In this document: one piece after another, positions 27,292 through 36,558 of the stretch | Layout of the letters: every line of letters starts with the position of its first letter | How positions within the stretch are numbered: position 1 is the stretch's first letter | Origin: Streptomyces sp. NBC_01235 | GTDB taxonomy: Bacteria; Actinomycetota; Actinomycetes; Streptomycetales; Streptomycetaceae | DNA: 64,000 nt | Direction: 5' to 3' | Assembly (NCBI RefSeq): GCF_035989285.1 | Contig: NZ_CP108513.1 | Coordinates: 8,122,001 to 8,186,000 of the forward strand | Program-made: the position numbers and the translations under genes | The notes under the pieces: generated by a model | What the model saw: the letters and a program-made list of their open reading frames with translations, nothing else | Told to the model about the DNA's origin: nothing | Databases searched by the model: none

Positions 27292-27323
27292 CCCCACGGG
27301 TACGCGTGCGCGTGCCCGTGGGG
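27292..27323. terminator. Terminator after the HTH-citrate-synthase gene
   Basis: Fourteen-bp arms with one mismatch and a 4-base loop are located 66 bp downstream of the minus-strand stop at 27389. Confidence 0.75.
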
Positions 27324-27388
27324 GGCGTTGCGCCTGTTCGGGGCTCGTCCGGATGGCACCGGGGACCCGTTCATGCTCGGGCTCGGGT

Positions 27389-28645
27389 CTATTCCGGCAT
27401 GGGCTGGGGTGGCTTCGGGCCCACATAGTGTCCGCTCGGGCGCATCCGCAGGGGGCGTTCGCCGTACTCCTCCAGGGCGTGGGCGATCCAGCCCGCCGTA
27501 CGGGCCACGGCGAAGATCGTCTCGCCGGCCGAGGCCTCCATCCCGCAGGACACCGTGAGGACGGCCAGCGCCAGGTCCACGTTGGCGTGCAGCGGCGCGT
27601 GACGGGCGGTCGTGGCGACGATGTCCCGGGCCGCGGCGAGGGCGGGCGCGGCTTCGGGGATGTCGTCCAGGAGGGCGAACAGTGCACGCGCGCGTGGGTC
27701 CTCGCCGGGGTAGAGCCGGTGGCCCAGGCCCGGGACGCGGCGGCCGGCCCGCAGCTCCTCCGCGATCACGGGGGCGGCGCTGCCGAGGTCGAGCACCTCG
27801 AGCAGCATGCGGTGGGCGAGCCCGGAGGCCGCGCCGTGCAGGGGTCCCTCGATCACGCCGAGCCCGGCGGAGACGGCCGCGTAGGCGTGCGCGCGGGCCG
27901 AGGCGGCGACGCGCACCGCGAGCGTCGACGCGGCCAGATCGTGGTCGACGAGCAGGCCGAGTGCCGTGTCGAGGGCGCGCAGCTGGGCCTTTTCGGCGGG
28001 GCGTCCGCTGAGCCGTCCCCACAGGCGAAGGGCGAGGGAGCCCTCGTCGCGGTGGGTGGGCCGCTTCGGGGGCAGGGCGGCGACGAGGGTCGGGATCAGG
28101 ATGCGCGCGGTGCCGAGCACGGAGTCCTCGGACAGGTCGAACCGCAGCGGGTCCGCGGCCGCTGCGGCGACGGCGGCCACCCGCAACCGGTCGGTGGGGC
28201 CTGTGTGTTCGGGCAGTGCCTCGACGACCCGGCGGGCGGCCGCGACGGAGGCCTCGGGCGCGGTGAAGGTGATGCCGGGGCGCAGCCGGCCGGTCCAGAG
28301 CCACTCGGTGATCTCTTCGTAGGAGTGCCGGCCGGCCAGTTCGACCGCGTCGACGCCCCGGAAGTAGTAGCGGTCCTTGTCGATGAACGTGACGTGCGTG
28401 CGTACGGACAGCTCCGCCCCGGACCCCGGACTCCCGCTGCTCTCCCGCCTGTTGCGCCGCGCGAGCGCCTCGACCTCCTTGGCGTCGAAGGTGCTGCCCC
28501 GGCCGCCGGGCGTGCGCCTGCTGCTCAGCTGGCCGCGGCTGACGTACGCGTACACGGTCTCGGGCTTCACGCCCAGCAACTCGGCGGCTTCCTTGGTGCT
28601 CAGCCGTCGTTCGGGGTGGCCTGGGCCGGGTTCGTGATCGCGCAT
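27389..28645 (-). CDS. Citrate-synthase-like protein with N-terminal helix-turn-helix; possible metabolite-sensing regulator
   Basis: The product is 418 residues. Residues about 12-60 form a MerR/excisionase-type HTH (LSTKEAAELLGVKPETVYAYVSRGQL with a following wing). The rest is a citrate-synthase fold. Two conserved catalytic His are present, in EGPLHGAAS and GLGHRLYPGEDPRA. The segment that normally supplies the catalytic Asp reads LEEYGERPLRMRP and contains no Asp; the neighbouring paralogue has AEDSKIIRP there. The fold may therefore bind ligand but turn over poorly. The ATG at 28645 has a -10-like TACGGT 7 nt upstream (28657-28652), giving a leaderless message. It is divergent from the second synthase gene across a spacer with three TTGA-N-TCAA motifs. 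Confidence 0.85.
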   Translation of the reverse strand: MRDHEPGPGHPERRLSTKEAAELLGVKPETVYAYVSRGQLSSRRTPGGRGSTFDAKEVEALARRNRRESSGSPGSGAELSVRTHVTFIDKDRYYFRGVDAVELAGRHSYEEITEWLWTGRLRPGITFTAPEASVAAARRVVEALPEHTGPTDRLRVAAVAAAAADPLRFDLSEDSVLGTARILIPTLVAALPPKRPTHRDEGSLALRLWGRLSGRPAEKAQLRALDTALGLLVDHDLAASTLAVRVAASARAHAYAAVSAGLGVIEGPLHGAASGLAHRMLLEVLDLGSAAPVIAEELRAGRRVPGLGHRLYPGEDPRARALFALLDDIPEAAPALAAARDIVATTARHAPLHANVDLALAVLTVSCGMEASAGETIFAVARTAGWIAHALEEYGERPLRMRPSGHYVGPKPPQPMPE

Positions 28646-28674
28646 GGGGTCACCGTATCCACAAGACATGTGTA

Positions 28675-28727
28675 TTGATTCAATCAATATTGACAGAGAT
28701 TGAGTCAAGCATGGACAGTTGAATCAA
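28675..28727. promoter_or_regulatory. Three TTGA-N-TCAA elements between divergent citrate-synthase genes
   Basis: Copies lie at 28675-28683, 28700-28708 and 28719-28727. The first is embedded in a perfect 15-bp palindrome (28674-28688). A consensus -35 TTGACA (28690-28695) for the rightward gene falls between copies one and two. The other two copies cover the spacer and probable -10/start region. The spacer is much more AT-rich than its surroundings. Confidence 0.6.
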
Positions 28728-28742
28728 GTCCAGGGAGGAAAC

Positions 28743-29906
28743 ATGTCCGTCAACATGGCCCCAACCACATGCCTCGACGTGCCGCGGGGACTCGCGGGTG
28801 TCGTCGTCGCCGACACAGAGGTCGGCGACGTCCGGGGACGGGAGGGCTTCTACCACTACCGCCAGTACTCCGCCGTGGACCTCGCGCGCACCCGCCGCTT
28901 CGAGGACGTCTGGCATCTCCTGGTCCACGGCGACCTGCCGGACGCGCGACGGAGCGCGGAGTTCGCCGCCGAGACCGCGGCGCTACGGCGCCTGCCGGAC
29001 GAAGTGGCCGCCGCGCTGCCTGCCGTCGCGGCCGGTGCGGACGCGAACCCGCTCGCCGGGATGCGGACGGCGCTGTCCCTGCTCGGCGCGGCGAAGGACT
29101 TCCGACCGGTGTACGACATCGACACGGACCGGCGCCGCGAGGACACGGTGGTGGCGGCCGCGGCCGTACCGACGCTGCTCACCGCGCTGTACCGGCTGGG
29201 GCGTGGGTTCGACCCCGTCGAGCCGCGCGAGGACCTGTCGTACGCGGCGAACTACCTGTACATGTTGACCGGAGCCGAGCCCGATCCGGAGCGCGCCCGG
29301 GCCGTGGAGCAATACTTGGTCTCGACCATTGATCACGGCTTCAACGCGTCAACCTTCACGGCGAGGGTCATCGCCTCGACCGGAGCGGACGTGGCCGCGT
29401 GCCTCGTAGGGGCGGTGGGGGCACTGTCAGGGCCGCTGCACGGCGGCGCGCCCAGCCGCGCCCTGGACACCCTTGACGCGATCGGTACTCCCGACCGCAT
29501 CGACTCCTGGATCCGTGAGCGCGTCCTGGCCGGTGAGCGCGTCATGGGCTTCGGTCACGCCGTCTACCGCACGGAGGACCCGCGTTCGCGCATGCTCCGC
29601 GAGATCGCCCTGCGTTTCGGGGGCCCGCGAGTCGAGTTCGCCGTCGAGGTCGAGCGACACGTCGAGGCCATCCTCGCCGAGCTGAAGCAGGGCCGGGAAC
29701 TGCACACGAACGTGGAGTTCTACGCCGGCGTGGTCATGGAACTGTGCGGGCTGCCCCGGGAGATGTTCACCCCGACCTTCGCGGCGGCGCGGGTGGTGGG
29801 CTGGAGCGCCAACATCCTGGAGCAGGCGGAGGACTCGAAGATCATCCGCCCGGTGGCGCGGTATGTGGGGCCGGGAGCGCCGGTGAACGTGCCGGCCGTG
29901 GCCTGA
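28743..29906 (+). CDS. Citrate or 2-methylcitrate synthase
   Basis: This 387-residue enzyme has the expected catalytic segments: DHGFNASTF (about 199-207), GPLHGGAPSRA with the first catalytic His, GFGHAVYRTEDPRS with the second, and QAEDSKIIRP with the catalytic Asp and substrate-binding Arg. It condenses acetyl-CoA or propionyl-CoA with oxaloacetate. The spacing of Asp to the IRP motif resembles methylcitrate synthases, but I would not decide between the two from that alone. AGGGAGG lies 4-5 nt before the ATG. It is probably not the main TCA enzyme, since it is divergent from and likely controlled with the HTH-bearing paralogue. Confidence 0.9.
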   Translation: MSVNMAPTTCLDVPRGLAGVVVADTEVGDVRGREGFYHYRQYSAVDLARTRRFEDVWHLLVHGDLPDARRSAEFAAETAALRRLPDEVAAALPAVAAGADANPLAGMRTALSLLGAAKDFRPVYDIDTDRRREDTVVAAAAVPTLLTALYRLGRGFDPVEPREDLSYAANYLYMLTGAEPDPERARAVEQYLVSTIDHGFNASTFTARVIASTGADVAACLVGAVGALSGPLHGGAPSRALDTLDAIGTPDRIDSWIRERVLAGERVMGFGHAVYRTEDPRSRMLREIALRFGGPRVEFAVEVERHVEAILAELKQGRELHTNVEFYAGVVMELCGLPREMFTPTFAAARVVGWSANILEQAEDSKIIRPVARYVGPGAPVNVPAVA

Positions 29907-29942
29907 GTGGGTTCCGTTCGAAGTGCAGGGGAACAAGATAGA

Positions 29943-29973
29943 GGCCCGGCATCGCGTGGGGGCGAGCCGGGCC
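29943..29973. terminator. Terminator after citrate synthase gene
   Basis: A perfect 8-bp GGCCCGGC/GCCGGGCC stem with a 15-base loop lies between convergent genes. Confidence 0.65.
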
Positions 29974-29990
29974 GTATTTCTCGGGAGGGT

Positions 29991-30230
29991 CTAGAAGTCC
30001 GGAATATCGGCCTTCGCGCGAAGGAGGGTCTCCCGCGTGATGACGACAATGCGCTCGTGGCTGCCCCGTGAAGCGTCGGAGGGGAGGTCGGGGTCCAGTG
30101 AATTCGTGGCGTCCGTGCCGATGACCGCGAAATTGCCGTCGGCAAGTTCGAAGATATCGGGGCAATTAGCTCCGCTCACGCTCCCCCGAGCGCGCGGAGA
30201 TGCACCGATGCGACGAATGATCTGGCTCAC
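29991..30230 (-). CDS. Small uncharacterised Streptomyces protein
   Basis: The product is 79 residues from GTG 30230, preceded by AAGGGAA. It has no recognisable domain. A single Cys occurs in SGANCPDIFELADGNFAVIG. The C-terminal half resembles short proteins often encoded near XRE-type regulators in streptomycetes, but no such regulator is adjacent here. Codon use is less GC-biased than in neighbours, which suggests recent acquisition or rapid evolution. Confidence 0.65.
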   Translation of the reverse strand: MSQIIRRIGASPRARGSVSGANCPDIFELADGNFAVIGTDATNSLDPDLPSDASRGSHERIVVITRETLLRAKADIPDF

Positions 30231-30473
30231 TGTTGATTCCCTTGGGTCCGTTGGCTTGCGCACGACGACTACGCGGTGCAAGGCGGGCCCTGTGGGGTGC
30301 GCTCGTCATCCGGCGGCGTAGGCGACGATGTGGTGGGGTCCTCTACGCGATCAAGCGCGAGTCAACCTCCTGACATCACGCTCAACTCCCAACTTCACCT
30401 GTTCGTTATGGGCCGAGGGTGTGAACTCCGGCAACGGGGAGCGCGGCCCGGCGCGTGAGCCCTCGCCCTGCGC

Positions 30474-30495
30474 AGTGCGCCGAGCGCGCCGCACT
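30474..30495. terminator. Hairpin at the end of the DUF6082 gene
   Basis: AGTGCG and CGCACT pair across a 10-base loop, reinforced by outer GAGCCC/GGGCTC (about 30458-30503). It abuts the minus-strand stop codon. Confidence 0.4.
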
Positions 30496-31052
30496 CACGG
30501 GCTCGGCGGCTCACCCACCACCCACCACTCGTCCGTGTCCGACTCCTCGAGTTGTGTCAGGAGTTCGTCCACCATGCGTCCGAGTTCCGCCTCGTCCGAA
30601 CCGTCGGCAATGGTGGCCCGTTGGTGTCTCGTCGCGTACCAGTACTCCCGTACGACAGGGTTCTGCAGAATGCCCCGGATGTACCCGAAGAACTCTTCGC
30701 GGGAGATATTGCCGATCCGGTAATAAAACAGTGCGTTCGTGTAGAGGGCGTTCGCGTAGAGGTACTGGCGCCGCTGCTTGGTGGAAACAGGTGCCTCGAA
30801 GAGGTCCAGTACTTCCGCCAGTTCGGGGTCATCGATGGCTTTGCTCAGCAATTCCCAGTGGAGGCGCTGCTGGTTGGCCAGGTTGGTGTGCTGTTGGGAG
30901 TGGGCGGTCCGTTCCAGGTGCTCCACTCGCACGCGGAGTGCCTCCAGCGCATGGCGCTGTGTCGCCATGGTGACGAGGGCACCCGCGGCCATGCCGACGG
31001 CCGCCGCGGCGGCCGCACCGAGTCCGCGTACCCCAAACCTCTGTGTGGCCAT
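30495..31052 (-). CDS. DUF6082 family membrane-anchored protein
   Basis: This 185-residue protein has one N-terminal membrane span (GLGAAAAAAVGMAAGALVTMA). A helical region follows (about 35-65, RVRVEHLERTAHSQQHTNLANQQRL). The C-terminal domain has RQYLYANALYTNALFYYRIGNISREEFFGYIRGI. DUF6082 members are frequent in Streptomyces, often in several copies, and are uncharacterised. The protein probably faces the cytoplasm or lies along the membrane. With the adjacent 79-residue gene it looks like a small accessory insertion between core genes. Confidence 0.8.
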   Translation of the reverse strand: MATQRFGVRGLGAAAAAAVGMAAGALVTMATQRHALEALRVRVEHLERTAHSQQHTNLANQQRLHWELLSKAIDDPELAEVLDLFEAPVSTKQRRQYLYANALYTNALFYYRIGNISREEFFGYIRGILQNPVVREYWYATRHQRATIADGSDEAELGRMVDELLTQLEESDTDEWWVVGEPPSP

Positions 31053-31375
31053 GTCGAAAACCCCCGATCAGGCGGCCGAGCGCCGGTCGTCGGGGTGCGG
31101 GTAGACGTGACGGGGACCGGCGAGCGGTGGGCGGCGCTTGCCGTCTCCCAGAGTGCCGAGCGGCTCTGACCGGCGGGGGAGGCGGAGGGGAGGCGCACGG
31201 AGGGAAGCGAGGGTCGCACGCCGGGGCGCCTTGCCAGACGTCTGCCCCGCAAGCGCTGCTAACAATCGTTCACTACGCGGTGATTCTCACGGCTCGTATC
31301 CTGGGGCCGCATTCCATCCCCGTGCGTGCGCCGGGCCGTGAGCCGGTGCACGCGTAGGTGTCAGAGAGGTCGCAC
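31053..31375. other. Intergenic region before the CobW-like gene
   Basis: I see no gene in this 320-base divergent region. It is purine-rich up to about 31210. A patch around 31262-31275 has a weak AAC/GTT inverted symmetry that does not convincingly match a Zur box. Confidence 0.45.
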
Positions 31376-32467
31376 GTGTCGCAGAGCCGCAGCCCGCAGC
31401 AGATCCCGGTCGTCGTACTCGCCGGATTCCTCGGCTCCGGCAAGACGACCCTGCTCAACCATCTCCTGCATCGCAGCGGCGGCAGCCGAATCGGCGCGAT
31501 CGTGAACGACTTCGGCGCCATCGAGATCGACGCCATGGCGGTGGCCGGCGCGCTCGGCGACTCCACCGTCTCCCTCGGCAACGGCTGCCTGTGCTGCGCC
31601 GTCGACGCCAGTGAACTCGACGTCTACCTCGAACGGCTCGCCGCGCCGGCCGCCGGCATCGACGTCATCGTCATCGAGGCCAGCGGCCTCGCCGAGCCCC
31701 AGGAACTCGTGCGGATGGTGCTCGCCAGCGAGCATCCCGGCATCGTCTACGGCGGGCTCGTCGAGGTCGTCGACGCCGCCGAGTACGACGAGACCCGGGT
31801 GAAGCATCCCGAGCTCGACCGGCACCTCGCCCTCGCCGACCTCGTCGTGGTGAACAAACTCGACCGCGTGTCCGACGCCGACCGCGTCCTGGGGCTCGTC
31901 CGGTCCCTCACCGACCGGGCCGCCGTCGTCCCCGCCACCTACGGCCGCATCGACCCCGAGTTCCTCTTCGACTGTCGGCCGAGCGAGGAGCGCGTCGGAC
32001 AGCTCTCCTTCGACGACCTGCACGACCACAGCGGGGACGATCGCACCGATCACCTCCACACGGCCTACGACAGCCTCTCCGTCACCTCCGAGGTGCCCCT
32101 CCACCCGCGCCGGTTGATGGAGTTCCTCGACAGCCGGCCCGAGGGGCTGTACCGGATCAAGGGGTACGTCGACTTCGGCCCGCACGATCCGGCAAACCGG
32201 TACGCCGTGCACGCCGTCGGGCGCTTCCTCCGCTTCTACCCGGAGCCCTGGACGGCCGCGGACGCCCGTCTGACCCGGCTCGTCCTCATCGGCTCCGGCA
32301 TCGACACCGCCGCCCTCGGCAAGGAGATCGAGGCGTCCAAGAACGACGCCCCACACGCCGACGAGCGCGGCATGTGGGGCGTCCTGCGCTACGTACAGGA
32401 CCCCGACGACGAGGCCTTTCACGAGGCCGAGGCCGAGGCCGAAGTCGAGGCCGAAGCCGGTGGCTGA
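31376..32467 (+). CDS. CobW/COG0523-family GTPase (putative metal chaperone)
   Basis: The product is 363 residues from GTG 31376, with AGAGAGG 7 nt upstream. The G1 loop is GFLGSGKTTL (about 18-27). The CxCC metal motif is in GNGCLCCAVD, Walker B is in VIVIEASGLAEP, and the G4 motif is VVNKLD. A CobW C-terminal domain follows (RIKGYVDF region). The last 20 residues are an acidic Glu-Ala repeat. Members deliver Zn2+ or other metals to target enzymes using GTP, and many are Zur-regulated. I could not find a convincing Zur box. It is convergent with parC with only 3 bp between. Confidence 0.9.
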   Translation: MSQSRSPQQIPVVVLAGFLGSGKTTLLNHLLHRSGGSRIGAIVNDFGAIEIDAMAVAGALGDSTVSLGNGCLCCAVDASELDVYLERLAAPAAGIDVIVIEASGLAEPQELVRMVLASEHPGIVYGGLVEVVDAAEYDETRVKHPELDRHLALADLVVVNKLDRVSDADRVLGLVRSLTDRAAVVPATYGRIDPEFLFDCRPSEERVGQLSFDDLHDHSGDDRTDHLHTAYDSLSVTSEVPLHPRRLMEFLDSRPEGLYRIKGYVDFGPHDPANRYAVHAVGRFLRFYPEPWTAADARLTRLVLIGSGIDTAALGKEIEASKNDAPHADERGMWGVLRYVQDPDDEAFHEAEAEAEVEAEAGG

Positions 32468-32470
32468 GGC

Positions 32471-34936
32471 CTAGACCGGCCCCGCCACCACCGAGACCGT
32501 CTTCGACAGGGACACGCCCGAGCCGTCACGGCGCGGGTCGATCTCCGGCAGCTCGGCCGGCAGGCCGTTCTTCTGCGCCGCCTTGGCGGGGACGGGGCCC
32601 GCCCAGGCCAGGGACAGGCAGTCCTCGCCCTTCAGGAACCGCTGGCAGCGCACACCGCCGGTGGCGCGGCCCTTGCGCGGATACTGGTCGAAGGGGGTGA
32701 GCTTGGCTGTCGTCTGGACGGAGTCGTCAAGGGTTCCGCGCGAGCCCGCGATCGTGAAGACCACCGCGTCCACCGCGGGGTCCACGGCCGTGAACGAGAT
32801 CACCTTCGCGCCCTCGGTGAGCTTGATGCCCGCCATACCGCCCGCGGCACGGCCCTGCGGGCGCACCTGCGAGGCCTGGTAGCGCAGCAGCTGGGCGTCG
32901 TCGGTGATGAAGACCAGGTCCTCCTCGCCGGTGGTCAGCTCGACGGCGCCGACGATCCGGTCGCCCTCCTTGAGGGTGATGACCTCCAGCTCGTCCTTGT
33001 TGGTCGGGTAGTCGGGCACGACCCGCTTGACGACACCCTGTTCCGTGCCGAGCGCCAGGCCCGGGGACGACTCGTCGAGCGTGGCCAGGCAGACCACCGT
33101 CTCGTCGCCCTCCAGGGAGACGAACTCCGCAAGCGGGGCACCGCCCGAGAGGTTCGGCGCCGCCGCTGTGTCCGGGAGCTGCGGCAGGTCGACGACGTTG
33201 ATCCGCAGCAGCCGGCCCGAGGAGGTGACCGCGCCGATCTCCCCGCGCGCGGTGGCCGGTACCGCCGAGACGATCACATCGTGCTTGGTGCGCCGGCCGT
33301 CCGCGTCCTCGGTGTCCTCCCCGAAGGGCTCGCCGTTCGCCGTGCGGGCCAGCAGGCCCGTGGAGGACAGCAGGACGCGGCACGGGTCGTCCGCGACCTG
33401 GAGCGGCACGGCGGTGGCCGTGGTGCCCGACGATTCCAGCAGGACGGTACGGCGGTCGGTGCCGAACTTCTTCGCCACCGCCGCCAGTTCGGCCGAGACC
33501 AGCTTGCGCAGCTCCGCGTCCGAGTCCAGGATCCGGGTCAGCTCGGCGATCTCCGCGTTGAGCTTCTCCTTCTCCGCCTCCAGCTCGATGCGGTCGAACC
33601 TGGTGAGCCGGCGCAGGGGGGTGTCCAGGATGTACTGGGTCTGGATCTCCGACAGCGAGAAGCGCTCGATCAGGCGCTCCTTCGCCTGCGCGCTGTTGTC
33701 GCTGGACCGGATCAGCCGGATGACCTCGTCGATGTCGACGAGTGCCGTCAGCAGGCCCTCCACCAGGTGCAGCCGGTCGCGGCGCTTGCTGCGGCGGAAC
33801 TCGCTGCGGCGGCGCACGACGTTGAAGCGGTGGTCGAGGTAGACCTCCAGGAGCTCCTTGAGGCCCAGCGTGAGCGGCTGGCCGTCGACCAGCGCCACGT
33901 TGTTGATGCCGAAGGACTCCTCCATCGGCGTCAGCTTGTAGAGCTGCTCCAGGACCGCCTCCGGCACGAAGCCGTTCTTGATCTCGATGACCAGCCGCAG
34001 GCCGTGCGCGCGGTCGGTGAGGTCCTTGACGTCGGCGATGCCCTGGATCTTCTTCGAGCCGACCAGGTCCTTGATCTTGGCGATGACCTTCTCGGGGCCG
34101 ACGGTGAAGGGCAGTTCGGTGATGACCAGGCCCTTGCGGCGCGCCGTCACGGTCTCCACCGAGACCGTGGCACGGATCTTGAAGGTGCCGCGGCCGCTCT
34201 CGTAGGCGTCCCGGATGCCGGAGAGGCCGACGATCCGGCCGCCGGTGGGCAGGTCGGGGCCCGGAACGTACTTCATCAGGGCGTCGAGATCCGCCCCGGG
34301 GTAGCGGATCAGATGGCGGGCGGCCGCGATGACCTCGCCCAGGTTGTGCGGCGGCATGTTCGTGGCCATGCCGACCGCGATCCCGGACGAGCCGTTGACC
34401 AGCAGGTTCGGGAAGGCGGCGGGCAGCGCCACCGGCTCCTGCTCCTGGCCGTCGTAGTTGGGCGTGAAGTCGACCGTGTCCTCGTCGATCGACTCGGTCA
34501 TCAGACTCGTCGCCTCGGCCTGGCGGCACTCGGTGTACCGCATGGCCGCCGGCGGGTCGTCGTTGCCCAGCGAGCCGAAGTTGCCGTGGCCGTCGACCAG
34601 TGGCACGCGCATGGAGAAGGGCTGGGCCATGCGCACCAGGGCGTCGTAGATCGACGCGTCGCCGTGCGGGTGCAGCTTGCCCATGACCTCGCCGACGACA
34701 CGGGCGCACTTCACATAACCGCGCTCCGGGCGCAGGCCCATCTCGTTCATCTGGTAGACGATGCGGCGGTGCACCGGCTTCAGGCCGTCGCGGGCGTCCG
34801 GCAGGGCGCGGGAATAGATGACCGAGTACGCGTACTCGAGGAAGGAGCCCTGCATCTCGTCGACGACGTCGATGTCGAGGATCCGCTCCTCGTACGAGTC
34901 GTCGGGCGGCGGGGTCTTCGTGCTGCGGCGGGCCAT
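32471..34936 (-). CDS. parC: DNA topoisomerase IV subunit A (ParC)
   Basis: The 821-residue protein contains the breakage-reunion domain with the catalytic Tyr in AAMRYTECR (about 132) and a six-bladed C-terminal beta-pinwheel domain. The quinolone-determining segment reads [13 protein letters not shown], with Ala at the position equivalent to Ser83 of E. coli GyrA, a change associated with lower quinolone affinity in mycobacterial GyrA. It works with ParE in chromosome decatenation. Separation from parE by 17 kb and location beside the M16 peptidases agree with other streptomycetes. The GyrA-box of gyrases (QRRGGKG) is not apparent, which favours ParC. Confidence 0.94.
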   Translation of the reverse strand: MARRSTKTPPPDDSYEERILDIDVVDEMQGSFLEYAYSVIYSRALPDARDGLKPVHRRIVYQMNEMGLRPERGYVKCARVVGEVMGKLHPHGDASIYDALVRMAQPFSMRVPLVDGHGNFGSLGNDDPPAAMRYTECRQAEATSLMTESIDEDTVDFTPNYDGQEQEPVALPAAFPNLLVNGSSGIAVGMATNMPPHNLGEVIAAARHLIRYPGADLDALMKYVPGPDLPTGGRIVGLSGIRDAYESGRGTFKIRATVSVETVTARRKGLVITELPFTVGPEKVIAKIKDLVGSKKIQGIADVKDLTDRAHGLRLVIEIKNGFVPEAVLEQLYKLTPMEESFGINNVALVDGQPLTLGLKELLEVYLDHRFNVVRRRSEFRRSKRRDRLHLVEGLLTALVDIDEVIRLIRSSDNSAQAKERLIERFSLSEIQTQYILDTPLRRLTRFDRIELEAEKEKLNAEIAELTRILDSDAELRKLVSAELAAVAKKFGTDRRTVLLESSGTTATAVPLQVADDPCRVLLSSTGLLARTANGEPFGEDTEDADGRRTKHDVIVSAVPATARGEIGAVTSSGRLLRINVVDLPQLPDTAAAPNLSGGAPLAEFVSLEGDETVVCLATLDESSPGLALGTEQGVVKRVVPDYPTNKDELEVITLKEGDRIVGAVELTTGEEDLVFITDDAQLLRYQASQVRPQGRAAGGMAGIKLTEGAKVISFTAVDPAVDAVVFTIAGSRGTLDDSVQTTAKLTPFDQYPRKGRATGGVRCQRFLKGEDCLSLAWAGPVPAKAAQKNGLPAELPEIDPRRDGSGVSLSKTVSVVAGPV

Positions 34937-35208
34937 CGCTGCCGGCTCCTTGCTGGGGCGTGTGACGGGATCTGACGCGGACCATTGTGGACCGTGCCAC
35001 TGACAGCGCGGGCGAGGACCTGGCGTGGGCCGTCCTGCCCCGCACGCAGAGGCACCTCCTCCACGGCTGTCCGCAGGCTACGCGATCTCGCTCTCGGCGT
35101 ACGCCCTGCGGGAACTTCGCCGACCGTCCGCACGCTTGCATACAGTGGCAGGACCGGCAGGAAAACCGCGGTTTCACACGACCGCGTCCGCGATCGGAAG
35201 GGACGTAC

Positions 35209-36558
35209 ATGCCCATGGGTCACACGGCCACAGCCCAGGCAGGCTCCGGGGGCCTGACAGCGACCGAGCACCGCCTGGCCAACGGCCTGCGCGTGGTGCT
35301 CTCGGAGGATCACCTGACCCCGGTCGCGGCGGTGTGCCTCTGGTACGACGTCGGTTCACGGCACGAAGTCAAGGGTCGTACCGGCCTTGCTCACCTTTTC
35401 GAGCACCTGATGTTCCAGGGCTCCGGACAGGTCAAGGGCAACGGCCACTTCGAGCTGGTCCAGGGCGCGGGCGGCTCGCTCAACGGCACCACCAGCTTCG
35501 AGCGCACCAACTACTTCGAGACCATGCCCGCCCACCAGCTGGAGCTCGCCCTCTGGCTGGAGGCCGACCGCATGGGCTCCCTGCTCGCCGCCCTCGACGA
35601 CGAGTCGATGGAGAACCAGCGCGACGTCGTCAAGAACGAGCGCCGCCAGCGCTACGACAACGTCCCCTACGGCACGGCCTTCGAGAAGCTGACGGCCCTC
35701 GCCTACCCGGACGGCCACCCCTACCACCACACGCCGATCGGCTCGATGGCCGACCTGGACGCGGCGACCCTGGAAGACGCGCGCGCGTTCTTCCGGACGT
35801 ACTACGCGCCCAACAACGCGGTCCTGTCCGTGGTCGGCGACATCGACCCCGAGGAGACCCTCGCCTGGGTCGAGAAGTACTTCGGCTCGATCCCGGGCCA
35901 CGACGGCAAGCCCGCGCCCCGTGACGGCGCGCTGCCGGACGTGATCGGCGAGCAGCTGCGCGAGATCGTCGAGGAGGAGGTTCCGGCCCGCGCCCTGATG
36001 GCCGCCTACCGGCTGCCCGAGGACGGCACGCGCGCGTGCGACGCCGTCGACCTGGCGCTCACCATCCTGGGCGGCGGCGAGTCCTCCCGCCTCTACAACC
36101 GGCTGGTGCGCCGCGACCGCACGGCCGTGGCGGCCGGCTTCGGCCTGCTGCGGCTCGCCGGTGCGCCCTCCCTGGGCTGGCTGGACGTGAAGACGTCCGG
36201 TGACGTCGAGGTGCCCGTCATCGAGACCGCCATCGACGAGGAGCTCGCCCGGTTCGCCGAGGAGGGCCCCACGGCCGAGGAAATGGAACGCGCCCAGGCC
36301 CAGTTGGAGCGCGAGTGGCTCGACCGGCTCGGCACGGTCGCCGGCCGCGCCGACGAACTGTGCCGCTACGCCGTCCTGTTCGGCGACCCGCAGCTCGCCC
36401 TGACCGCCGTCCAGCGCGTGCTGGACGTGACGCCCGAGGAGGTGCAGGAGGTCGCCACGGCACGCCTGCGCCCCGACAACCGCGCGGTGCTCGTCTACGA
36501 GCCGACCGCCGCCGAAGCCCCCGCCGACCAGGACGAGAACGAGGAGGCGGCCCGGTGA
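35209..36558 (+). CDS. M16-family zinc metallopeptidase, catalytic subunit
   Basis: This 449-residue protein has the inverted zinc motif HLFEH (in GLAHLFEHLMF, about residues 60-64), with the downstream Glu of ENQRDVVKNE. The architecture is two M16 domains as in mitochondrial processing peptidase beta-type subunits. A GGAAGGGA ribosome site precedes ATG 35209; ATG 35215 is also possible. It overlaps the next gene by GTGA, so the two likely form a heterodimer. No signal peptide is evident, suggesting a cytoplasmic role in peptide degradation or processing. Confidence 0.92.
   Translation: MPMGHTATAQAGSGGLTATEHRLANGLRVVLSEDHLTPVAAVCLWYDVGSRHEVKGRTGLAHLFEHLMFQGSGQVKGNGHFELVQGAGGSLNGTTSFERTNYFETMPAHQLELALWLEADRMGSLLAALDDESMENQRDVVKNERRQRYDNVPYGTAFEKLTALAYPDGHPYHHTPIGSMADLDAATLEDARAFFRTYYAPNNAVLSVVGDIDPEETLAWVEKYFGSIPGHDGKPAPRDGALPDVIGEQLREIVEEEVPARALMAAYRLPEDGTRACDAVDLALTILGGGESSRLYNRLVRRDRTAVAAGFGLLRLAGAPSLGWLDVKTSGDVEVPVIETAIDEELARFAEEGPTAEEMERAQAQLEREWLDRLGTVAGRADELCRYAVLFGDPQLALTAVQRVLDVTPEEVQEVATARLRPDNRAVLVYEPTAAEAPADQDENEEAAR

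Noticed and set aside
31262..31275. Possible Zur box before the CobW-family GTPase gene
   Set aside because: Only a few bases agree with the Streptomyces Zur consensus and the symmetry is poor. Metal control remains possible but is not supported here.
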